Below, one piece after another: positions 16,216 through 23,547 of a stretch of 63,667 nt of DNA. The position numbers were made by a program, and so were the translations under genes. This DNA is from an uncultured bacterium. GTDB taxonomy: Bacteria; Bacteroidota; Bacteroidia; Bacteroidales; Bacteroidaceae. The notes below the pieces were generated by a model that was given only the letters and a program-made list of their open reading frames with translations, did no database searches and had not been told where the DNA came from. How positions within the stretch are numbered: the stretch's first letter is position 1; every line of letters begins with the position of its first letter. The stretch covers positions 1 through 63,667 of the forward strand of contig CAMHUC010000016.1 of assembly GCA_946188155.1 (NCBI GenBank). Reading direction: 5' to 3'.

Positions 16216-17082
16216 TCAATCTGCAAGCAAACCTAACTTCGACAATTTATCAAACATCCGCTTGCCGAGGAGTTCGGCCCCAGCGGCATCGAAATGAATC
16301 TGGTCGCGCCCCAAGGCGGCATCACTGACATCGACGACATAGAAGTCCGGGTCTTCCTGTTGAAGCTGATACAGGGCGGCAGTCACTTTGGGCGAGCCTT
16401 GCTTGCTGGCTTTCGAGAACGTGCCGCAAATGAAAGGTAGGTGGGCATATTTCTGCTGTCCCGTCTTGTTTACTAAATAAGAACGCACGTAATTTACTAC
16501 GGCTTTCAGATTGTCGTGATAACTGTCGGCCTGGCTCCGGTCGCTCTCTCCCTGATGCCAGAGCATAAACTTGATGTCGTAGCCCTCTGGGAGTTTCGAC
16601 AGTTGACTGTCGATGCAAGCTCCGATATTCTCAGTGAATGCCTTCAAGAGCGAGAGACCGCCCTTGTCTGATGCTGCAGTACTGGCCAGATAGTCTGGAT
16701 CGGCACTCCAGTGCATATTGCTGTTGCTCTCGCATCGTGGGTCGATAGCCGTACCACCAAGACTCTCCTTAATTACGTAGAAAGGCCGCTGCCACAGGCG
16801 CTCCAACTCATAATAGACCACGGCATCGTAAGCCCATCGCTCTGGCTTCTGGCTGTAGTTGCGAGGGGCGAAGGCTTCAAAATGTCCTTCACCCGAATGA
16901 ACACCACTACCGAAACTCCACTGGCAGTAACGGTAGCCATCGCGCTTGATATACTCAGGCAGTTCCACATTGTCCACCCTGCCGTCAGTATTACTCTGCC
17001 CAGCCACCAGCACGACGGGCACTTGAGCTAGCATGGACAGCGATACGACTGACGTCAGCAAAGTAAACAGAATCCTATTCAT
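16216..17082 (-). CDS. SASA/CE6-like carbohydrate acetylesterase
   Basis: 288 residues with a signal peptide (MNRILFTLLTSVVSLSMLAQ). The SGNH-like blocks of the sialate O-acetylesterase/CE6 group are clear: VLVAGQSNTDG (nucleophile Ser), WHQGESD and DQIHFDAAG (catalytic Asp and His). It probably removes acetyl groups from xylan or another plant polysaccharide, which would open the chain to the GH115 and GH43-like enzymes nearby. Sialic acid or pectin deacetylation are alternatives. A promoter box is present upstream. Confidence 0.85.
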   Translation of the reverse strand: MNRILFTLLTSVVSLSMLAQVPVVLVAGQSNTDGRVDNVELPEYIKRDGYRYCQWSFGSGVHSGEGHFEAFAPRNYSQKPERWAYDAVVYYELERLWQRPFYVIKESLGGTAIDPRCESNSNMHWSADPDYLASTAASDKGGLSLLKAFTENIGACIDSQLSKLPEGYDIKFMLWHQGESDRSQADSYHDNLKAVVNYVRSYLVNKTGQQKYAHLPFICGTFSKASKQGSPKVTAALYQLQQEDPDFYVVDVSDAALGRDQIHFDAAGAELLGKRMFDKLSKLGLLAD

Positions 17083-17107
17083 TTCGTTCGTAGTTTGTTC
17101 GTCGGAT

Positions 17108-17116
17108 ACAAAGGTA
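17108..17116 (-). promoter_or_regulatory. -7 box for the acetylesterase gene
   Basis: TACCTTTGT on the minus strand, 26 bp from the ATG. Confidence 0.55.
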
Positions 17117-17148
17117 CGAAGAATCCGTGGGCAGCCCAGCCCCCTGAT

Positions 17149-18945
17149 CTATGGGAGCGGCGTCAGCGGATAGACGATGTTGACAATGAGAATATTGGCC
17201 GCCAGGATGATGAGGTTCATCAGCAGACCGATGCGCATGAAGTCGCTGAAGCGGTAGCCTCCGGGGCCGTAGACCAGCATGTGGGTGGGCGAGCCAATGG
17301 GCGTGGCAAAGCTGCTGCTCACGCTGATCATCAGGGCTATGAGGAAGGGATAGGGCTCGTAGCCCAACTTCTCAGCGGCCTCAAGCATGATGGGGAAGAA
17401 CATGGCACCTGCTGCCGTGTTGGAGATAAATTCGGTGATGAAGGTGCCCACCAGACAGATGGCCGTCATCACCACGATGGGATTGGTGCCGCAGACGTCG
17501 AGGATGCCGAATGCCATGCGCTCGGCGATGCCCGTCTTCTGGATGGCCAGTCCTAGCACTACCGACCCGGCAAACACCATCAGGATGTCCCAGTTGACAG
17601 ACTTCATGGCCTGGTCGGGGCTACAGCAGCCGAAGATCAGCATGGCGGCGGCGGCGATGAACGCACACTGCAGCAGCGGCATGACACCCAAGGCCGACAG
17701 GGCTACCATGGCCAGCATGATAACCGTCGAGATGAGGGTCTTGTTGCTGAAGTTTGCCACTTGCTGAGAATCGAAGAAATGCAGGTGCGATGCCAGGCGA
17801 TCGGTATCGACATGCGCCTTCGCAGGGCATTCGAAGAGCAGCGTGTCGCCGGCCTGCAGCGTCACCTCGTGGGGCAACTGGTCGATGCGCTGCCCGCGCC
17901 GGGCCACGGCCACCAGCACCATGTTGTTGTCGCGCTCAAAAGTGATGCCGTCCATGCGCTTGCCTATCAGGCTGCTCCCAAAGGTGATGTAGGCCGTGCG
18001 CAGCTGTCGGTTCTTCTCAATCTCGCTCATGGTGAACACAGGGTGGTCGGCATTCACCAGTCCGTGACTCTCCCTCAGGTCCAGCAGTTCGTCCACCTGT
18101 CCGGCGTAGACCAGTCTGTCGCCACCCATGACGGGCTCGTCGTCGGCCACAGGCGATATCACGGTGTCGTAGTGTATCAGCTCTATCAGTTTACCACCCT
18201 TCACCTGCGAGAGTCCTGCCTCGGCAATCGTCTGGCCGATATGCGGGTTGTCGGCTGTCACCATCATCTCCACCGTGTAGTCGGCCGTCGACTCAAAGGC
18301 ATTGTCGGATGCCTTGCGGTCGGGCAGCAACTTGCGCATGGCGAGGATGGAGAGGATGCCTACAAAGAGGCAGAACAGGCCCGGGATGGTCGTGGCCAGC
18401 ACGTTCATCGTCTGCCCCGAGTGGTCGGCATAGAGTCCCGAGATGATCAGGTTCGGCGGCGTGCCTATCAGCGTACACACGCCACCCATCCCCGAGGCAT
18501 AGCTCAGGGGGATGAGCAGTTTGCTCGGCGCAATGCCCAGTTTTTTCGACCACATCTTGACGATGTTCACAAAGAGTGCCACGACGGTGGTATTGCTCAG
18601 AAACGAGCTGAGGGCGGCCACGGGCAGCATCAGCCTGAAGATGGCCTTCGAGTAGCTGTCGGGCTGGCCCAGCAGATGCTTCACCATCCACTGCAGCACG
18701 CCGGTATAGGTCAGTCCGGCCACCACGACGAACAGCACGCCGATGACCACCACCGACGTGGAGCTAAAGCCCGAGAAGGCCTCTTTGGCATCGAGCACAC
18801 CGGTGACGAAGAGTACGCCGATGGCTCCGAGAAACACTAAGTCGGTACGCAGTTTCGTAGTCAGCAGTACGGTAAACATCGTGAGTACCGTCGCGATGGT
18901 AATCCATGCGTGGATGTTGAATCCAAGAAATTCAATTGCTTCCAT
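17149..18945 (-). CDS. SLC13/DASS-family anion permease with RCK_C domains
   Basis: 598 residues, all-membrane at both ends. N-terminal helices carry SFLSNTTVVALFVNI and GVCTLIGTPPNLIISGLY, and C-terminal helices carry EFISNTAAGAMFFPI and ATPIGSPTHMLVYGPG. These two SNT / T-P-x-N/H repeats are the sodium and substrate sites of the divalent anion symporter family. Between them (about 215-390) lie two TrkA-C (RCK_C) regulatory domains. It is probably an inner-membrane importer of sulfate, dicarboxylate or another anion. The start follows an exact promoter box by about 70 bp. Substrate cannot be told from sequence. Confidence 0.88.
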   Translation of the reverse strand: MEAIEFLGFNIHAWITIATVLTMFTVLLTTKLRTDLVFLGAIGVLFVTGVLDAKEAFSGFSSTSVVVIGVLFVVVAGLTYTGVLQWMVKHLLGQPDSYSKAIFRLMLPVAALSSFLSNTTVVALFVNIVKMWSKKLGIAPSKLLIPLSYASGMGGVCTLIGTPPNLIISGLYADHSGQTMNVLATTIPGLFCLFVGILSILAMRKLLPDRKASDNAFESTADYTVEMMVTADNPHIGQTIAEAGLSQVKGGKLIELIHYDTVISPVADDEPVMGGDRLVYAGQVDELLDLRESHGLVNADHPVFTMSEIEKNRQLRTAYITFGSSLIGKRMDGITFERDNNMVLVAVARRGQRIDQLPHEVTLQAGDTLLFECPAKAHVDTDRLASHLHFFDSQQVANFSNKTLISTVIMLAMVALSALGVMPLLQCAFIAAAAMLIFGCCSPDQAMKSVNWDILMVFAGSVVLGLAIQKTGIAERMAFGILDVCGTNPIVVMTAICLVGTFITEFISNTAAGAMFFPIMLEAAEKLGYEPYPFLIALMISVSSSFATPIGSPTHMLVYGPGGYRFSDFMRIGLLMNLIILAANILIVNIVYPLTPLP

Positions 18946-19016
18946 TCTATTATATTACAAGATTCTATTAATAGTCGTTGCCTTTAAATCATTCTGCCAC
19001 TTAAGGCTTACAATCT

Positions 19017-19025
19017 GCAAAGGTA
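19017..19025 (-). promoter_or_regulatory. -7 box for the SLC13 permease
   Basis: TACCTTTGC on the minus strand, an exact match about 70 bp from the ATG. Confidence 0.65.
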
Positions 19026-19199
19026 TGAAATAATTATGAAGTATGAGCTATGAATTAGGAAAAATTGACAGTAAATGCTTTTTTCTTGGTTCTAAAAGAA
19101 TTTGTGCCGGTCGATTACAGCCCCTCCAGCCCCTCCCTTTAAAGGAACGGGCTACGCTGACGTGGAACCGGGAGACCATCCGAGCGCGCATACCTCACA

Positions 19200-19272
19200 A
19201 AGGGTCTGACCCCATGTGCATCATCCGCAAACTGCGCCTGCAGCGCTGTGCCGACCTGCTGCGCAGCGGTGT
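19200..19272 (+). pseudogene. Possible AraC-type helix-turn-helix fragment
   Basis: The plus strand reads IIRKLRLQRCADLLRSG, which resembles the recognition-helix end of AraC-family regulators (FIRxxRLxxAxxLL). There is no start and no second helix-turn-helix, and the similarity ends where the opposite-strand nuclease fragment begins. Only about 20 residues support this, so it may be chance. Confidence 0.35.
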
Positions 19273-19410
19273 CTCCACGATGCAGTCGGCACGGCCCTCG
19301 CTGAGTTGCTTCTCAGTGTAGACGGTGTAGCACGAGATGAGGCGCATCAACAGGTAGAAGGTGTAGTGGAAGTAGACTTCCCGGTCTTTCTCATCCTTCT
19401 TGGGACGCAT
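19267..19410 (-). pseudogene. Fragment of a PD-(D/E)XK (DUF1703-type) ATPase/nuclease
   Basis: The minus strand encodes VYFHYTFYLLMRLI, SCYTVYTEKQLSEGRADCI and VETP, the conserved segment just before the EFK catalytic motif in the large AAA-ATPase/PD-(D/E)XK proteins common in Bacteroidetes. It then runs straight into unrelated sequence. The ATPase part and the catalytic motif are absent, so this is a dead scrap of about 48 residues. Confidence 0.65.
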
Positions 19411-19524
19411 GGAACGACTGCTATTTTTGCGACAAAGATACAATGAAATGAGCAAAACGCCAAAGAAGAACTCAGAAATACAGCACTTTTATCTGAAACA
19501 TTTGCCTGTATTCCACTTTTTGCT

Positions 19525-19533
19525 TACCTTTGC
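19525..19533 (+). promoter_or_regulatory. -7 box for the EEP hydrolase
   Basis: TACCTTTGC with TTTG near 19500. The transcription start should lie near 19540, which excludes the upstream TTG start. Confidence 0.7.
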
Positions 19534-19559
19534 AGATGAATATCAAGACAAGAATGATT

Positions 19560-20675
19560 ATGAGGAAATCCTGGATACTCTACCTGCTGATGCTCTGCCC
19601 TGCATCAGCAGCAGCCGATGACAATGTCTTCACCGTGGCAACGCTCAATGTGGACGGTCTGCCGACCTATATCGCCCGTATACATATCAATCCCGACGGC
19701 CCCGGCGGCGACACGTGGCTTGTGGGCGGCTACCTGGCCCGGAAGGGGTATGACATCATCGGCGTGCAGGAGAACTTCAACTATGACGAAGAGCTGCGCA
19801 CGCCACTCGCAGAGACCCACGACTGCGGGGAATGGCAGGGGGAGATCAACCTGGGAATCGGAAAGATATTCGACGTGCTGACACTCGGCGGGCGTTTCGA
19901 GACCGACGGGCTGCGCCTGTTCTGGCGAAAGCAGCACCGGCTGGAATCAGAGGAGATGACCGCCTGGCGTGACAGCTACGGCAAGTTCGACCACTGCTGG
20001 GACGCCATCGTCATCAAGGGCTTCCACCGCTGCGAGATGACGCTCGGCTGTGGACAGCGGATAGTGGTCTACGACATGCACATGGATGCCAGCACCGATG
20101 CCGACGAGGCAGCGGGCCGCGACCAGGGCGACATGAACGCCCGCCGGAGCCAGTGGATTCAGCTGCGGGAGGAAGTGCTGGCTCGTCTCGACGACCGCCC
20201 CGTCATCCTGATGGGCGACATGAACAGCCTCTATCCGCGCGACAGCATCCAGGCACTCTTCATCGACCCCATCAATGCCACGGGGCTCTATCATGTCTCG
20301 GACACGTGGGTGGAGGCAGAACAGGGGGGCCGGTACCCGGCCGTAGGCTCGGGCGACCGCAACGTGGCATACGCCAATGGCGAGGTGCTTGACAAGATAC
20401 TATACATCAATCCCCTCCACGGTACCCGGCTGAAACTTCAGGCCTACCGGCTGGAGACCGACTACACCCACGACGACGGCACGCCGATGGGCGACCACTA
20501 TCCCGTCGCAGCCACCTTCAGCATCGAGCGCGAGGCATCGGCCATCAGTCCCGTCGTAACGGAAACGCCGGCCACCATCTTTTCGCTCGACGGCAGCCGA
20601 CGCCCCCGACTGTTGCCAGGCCTGAACATAGTGAGAGACGGAAAGGGACGCATACGGAAGGTTGTCAGCAGATAA
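19560..20675 (+). CDS. Secreted endonuclease/exonuclease/phosphatase-fold hydrolase
   Basis: 371 residues from the ATG at 19560 (19554 is also possible), giving signal peptide MRKSWILYLLMLCPASAAA. The DNase I-like fold is shown by TVATLNVDGLP, DIIGVQEN, VILMGDMNSLY and the final GDHYPVAATF (catalytic Asp-His). It could cleave phosphodiesters of nucleic acids, inositol phosphates or sphingomyelin. The last 35 residues (IFSLDGSRRPRLLPGLNIVRD) resemble the short C-terminal tail seen on many secreted Prevotella proteins. The start was chosen because the promoter box lies only about 25 bp upstream. Confidence 0.82.
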   Translation: MRKSWILYLLMLCPASAAADDNVFTVATLNVDGLPTYIARIHINPDGPGGDTWLVGGYLARKGYDIIGVQENFNYDEELRTPLAETHDCGEWQGEINLGIGKIFDVLTLGGRFETDGLRLFWRKQHRLESEEMTAWRDSYGKFDHCWDAIVIKGFHRCEMTLGCGQRIVVYDMHMDASTDADEAAGRDQGDMNARRSQWIQLREEVLARLDDRPVILMGDMNSLYPRDSIQALFIDPINATGLYHVSDTWVEAEQGGRYPAVGSGDRNVAYANGEVLDKILYINPLHGTRLKLQAYRLETDYTHDDGTPMGDHYPVAATFSIEREASAISPVVTETPATIFSLDGSRRPRLLPGLNIVRDGKGRIRKVVSR

Positions 20676-20731
20676 GTTCCTTTAGCCCTTAGTTTTTGAT
20701 TCATAGATTTGGAAGTTAGGGAAATAGTTTG

Positions 20732-20740
20732 TAACTTTGC
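20732..20740 (+). promoter_or_regulatory. -7 box for GH3
   Basis: TAACTTTGC, an exact match 23 bp upstream of the ATG at 20764. Confidence 0.75.
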
Positions 20741-20763
20741 ACCCATCACATAGACAGAGCAAT

Positions 20764-23112
20764 ATGACTAACAGCCTTAGAACAATGGTAAAGACAGCCG
20801 CTCTGGCAATGCTCATGGCCGGCTGCAACGAGACAAAAGACATGGAACAACAAGTAAACGAACTCTACGACAGGATGCCTCAGCAGGAGCGCATCGCCCA
20901 GCTGAGGAGCATGTACATGGACGAGCTCTTCGACGAGAGCGGACAGCTGGACACCGCCAAATGCCGCGAGCTGATACCCTTCGGCATCGGCCACTTCTCG
21001 CAGTTTGCCATGCAGCAGCCCCGCGACCCCAACGTGCTGCGCGACCGCGCCAAGGCCATCCAGGAGTGGCTGATGAAGAACACGCCCAACGGCATACCGG
21101 CCCTGCTGCACGAGGAAGTGCTCTCGGGCGTGAACACCCTGGGAGCCACCATCTACCCTCAGCAGATAGGCCAGGCAGGGTCGTTCAACCCTGAACTGGC
21201 GGCACTGAAGACCCGTCAGACCTCCACCCTGATGCGCAAGATGGGCGGCATACTGGCTCTCTCGCCGATGGTGGACGTGTGCCGCACGCCCAGCTTCAAC
21301 CGTCTGGAGGAATCGTACGGTGAGGACGGCTACCTCTCGGCCGTGATGGGCTCCGCCTTCGTCGAGGGCCTCCAGCAGGGTGACCTGAAGAAAGGCGTGG
21401 GGGCCTGTTCGAAGCACTACCTGGGCTACGGCGGCGGCGGCGATGCCCAGGAGAAGGAGATGATGGAGGAGATACTGCTGCCCCACGAGGCGATGATACG
21501 CCAGGCGGGCAGCCGCGTGGTGATGCCCGGCTATCACGAGGTACACGGCACGAAGTGCGTGGCCAACAGCGAGATACTGCAGGACATCCTCCGAGGCTAC
21601 CTGGGATTCGACGGCATGGTGGTGAGCGACTATACAGCCATCGACCAGATTCCCAATATCGACGACGTGGTGGAGAAAGCTGCCGCCGCCATCAATGGGG
21701 GCAACGACGTGGACTTCCCCCACGGTGCCAACTACCAGCACCTGCAGGAGGCCATCGACCGAGGCCTGGTGAAGCCCGAAGCCTTCGAGCGAGCCGTCAA
21801 GGCTGTGCTGCGCCACAAGTTCCGGGCCGGTCTCTTCGACAAGGACGCCTATCTGTATTCCACGGAGAAAATCACCCTCGACTCCAAGGAGGAGCGCCAG
21901 ACGGCCTACGACATCGCCGTGCAGTCCATCGTCCTACTCGAAAACAACGGTGTGCTCCCCCTTAAGGAGGCAAAGAATATCCTCCTCACCGGCCCCAATG
22001 CCAACAGCATCTGGGCCATGTGCGGCGACTACACCTATCCCGCCATGTCGTACTTCTGGAAACGGGTGGAGGACGTGGCCGACCACGACCAGCCCCACAT
22101 CGTGCGATTGTTCGAGGCCATGCAGGCCCGCAAGCCTGAGGGTGTCAGCCTGATGTACTCGCGAGGATGCGACTGGACCGAGGAGGTGGAAACCAAGTAC
22201 ACCGAGGCAGGCGACGAGCGCGCCTGGGAGTACGAGCTGCTACACCGTAAGGTGGACTCCGGCGAGAAAGCCGACTGGCAGGAGGCCCTCCGTATGGCCA
22301 GTCAGGCCGACGTGATCGTAGCTGCCGTCGGCGAGAACGTGATGCTCTGCGGCGAGAACCGCGACCGCAAGGGCCTGCGGCTGCCGGGCCGTCAGGAGCA
22401 GTTCGTGGATGAGCTCATCAAGACCGGCAAGCCCGTGGTGCTCGTCATGTTCGGCGGGCGCGCACAGGTGGTCTCGGGCATCGCCGAGCGCTGTGCCGCC
22501 GTCATCCAGGCATGGTATCCCGGCGAGGAAGGCGGCAATGCCGTGGCCGACATTCTCTACGGCAAGGTCTCGCCTTCTGCCAAGCTCTCCGTCAGCTATC
22601 CCAACGCAGAGATCGACGAGCCCTTATGCTACAATTACCAGGCAGAGAAGAATCCGCGCATCCAGTGGCCCTTCGGCTACGGCCTGACCTACACCACCTT
22701 CGAGTATGCCGACCTGCAGGCCGACAAGGAGATGAAAACCAGCGACGAGGCCCTCAGCCTGTCGTTCCAAGTGAAGAACACGGGCCAGATGGCTGCCGAC
22801 GAGGTAGCACAGGTCTATCTCTCGCCCTCTTCCGAGAGTCAGGACATCCGGCCCATCCAGCTGCAGGGCTTCGCACGAGTCTCCCTGCAGCCCGGCGAGA
22901 GCAAGACCGTCAGGGTGAAGCTCTACACCGACCAGCTGGGCTACTACAGCCACGAGGGCCAGCGCCAGTGGAACATCGCTCCGGGCGAGTTCATCGTCAG
23001 GGTGGGCAGCTCCTCGCAGGACATCCGCCTCGAGCAGGCCGTCACCCTCAGCGGCTCTCCCGTCGTCAAGCCCCTGCGTAATCACTACTTCTCCGAGGCG
23101 ACTGTCGAATAA
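20764..23112 (+). CDS. Glycoside hydrolase family 3 lipoprotein
   Basis: 782 residues from the ATG at 20764, which lies just past the promoter box. The N-terminus is a lipoprotein signal, with cysteine in LAMLMAGCNE. The GH3 barrel carries the conserved KHYLGYG block and the nucleophile Asp near residue 289 in GFDGMVVSDYTAID. The second alpha/beta domain (VIVAAVGENVMLCGENRDR, then LVMFGGRAQVV) and a C-terminal fibronectin III-like domain (SLSFQVKNTGQMAADEVAQV) complete the usual long GH3 form. Likely a beta-glucosidase or beta-xylosidase acting on oligosaccharides in the periplasm; it fits the hemicellulose theme of the region. Confidence 0.92.
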   Translation: MTNSLRTMVKTAALAMLMAGCNETKDMEQQVNELYDRMPQQERIAQLRSMYMDELFDESGQLDTAKCRELIPFGIGHFSQFAMQQPRDPNVLRDRAKAIQEWLMKNTPNGIPALLHEEVLSGVNTLGATIYPQQIGQAGSFNPELAALKTRQTSTLMRKMGGILALSPMVDVCRTPSFNRLEESYGEDGYLSAVMGSAFVEGLQQGDLKKGVGACSKHYLGYGGGGDAQEKEMMEEILLPHEAMIRQAGSRVVMPGYHEVHGTKCVANSEILQDILRGYLGFDGMVVSDYTAIDQIPNIDDVVEKAAAAINGGNDVDFPHGANYQHLQEAIDRGLVKPEAFERAVKAVLRHKFRAGLFDKDAYLYSTEKITLDSKEERQTAYDIAVQSIVLLENNGVLPLKEAKNILLTGPNANSIWAMCGDYTYPAMSYFWKRVEDVADHDQPHIVRLFEAMQARKPEGVSLMYSRGCDWTEEVETKYTEAGDERAWEYELLHRKVDSGEKADWQEALRMASQADVIVAAVGENVMLCGENRDRKGLRLPGRQEQFVDELIKTGKPVVLVMFGGRAQVVSGIAERCAAVIQAWYPGEEGGNAVADILYGKVSPSAKLSVSYPNAEIDEPLCYNYQAEKNPRIQWPFGYGLTYTTFEYADLQADKEMKTSDEALSLSFQVKNTGQMAADEVAQVYLSPSSESQDIRPIQLQGFARVSLQPGESKTVRVKLYTDQLGYYSHEGQRQWNIAPGEFIVRVGSSSQDIRLEQAVTLSGSPVVKPLRNHYFSEATVE

Positions 23113-23152
23113 AGGCCTCGGCGTACCTTTAGAGCAATCTGATGATGTAAAC

Positions 23153-23187
23153 GAAGCGGGTGTGAGGAGAATCTCACACCCGCTTCG
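23153..23187. terminator. Strong hairpin downstream of GH3
   Basis: GAAGCGGGTGTGAG pairs with CTCACACCCGCTTC around a short loop. There is no long T-run, so it may act as a 3' end stabiliser as well as a terminator. Confidence 0.6.
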
Positions 23188-23296
23188 TGCGACAGATATG
23201 GCATCCGTCGTGCCGATTTGTCGCAAATTCCGCGCCGTGTCGCTATAAGTTTCGGCCTTTTCGCTGAAATTATTTGGGTGGTAGCGGAATCCGTCG

Positions 23297-23305
23297 TAAC
23301 TTTGC
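23297..23305 (+). promoter_or_regulatory. Orphan -7 box between GH3 and GH31
   Basis: TAACTTTGC with no gene directly downstream; the GH31 gene has its own box at 23504-23512. It may drive a small RNA. Confidence 0.55.
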
Positions 23306-23440
23306 ATCAGAAATCAGGAGACATTCATACGATTCATACATAAAGGTTATTGGTTAGTTAATTAGTTTTTTCATAAGTTTTTAGTTATTATTGGTTAGTA
23401 ATCGTATAGGGCTCGCAGGGATGCGGGCCCTATACGATTC
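23306..23440 (+). ncRNA. Candidate small RNA or long leader upstream of GH31
   Basis: An orphan promoter is followed by about 90 bases of A/T-rich sequence containing GGTTAGTTAATTAGTTTTTT, then a hairpin (ATCGTATAGGGC paired with the GCCCTATACGAT side near 23425-23438). A second copy of this layout, with a similar GATTAATTTAGTTTTT segment, occurs on the minus strand at 47400-47494. No open frame fits. Function unknown. Confidence 0.4.
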
Positions 23441-23503
23441 TATAGGAGGCTCCATCAAAGAAAAAAAATCAGGATACCTCTTCCTTCGGACAAAAATATT
23501 TCG

Positions 23504-23512
23504 TATCTTTGC
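23504..23512 (+). promoter_or_regulatory. -7 box for GH31
   Basis: TATCTTTGC, an exact match 35 bp before the ATG at 23548. Confidence 0.75.
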
Positions 23513-23547
23513 ACAGTCAAAAGGCGAGATTATATTATTGCAACGGA

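Larger units (their letters stand above)
18946..19559. other. Gene-poor region holding two gene scraps
   Basis: Between the SLC13 permease and the EEP hydrolase. Besides the two fragments and two promoter boxes, no open frame here looks like a real gene. Confidence 0.7.
23113..23547. other. 435-bp intergenic region before GH31
   Basis: Contains the GH3 terminator, the orphan promoter with its hairpin, and the GH31 promoter. No protein gene is supported. Confidence 0.7.
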
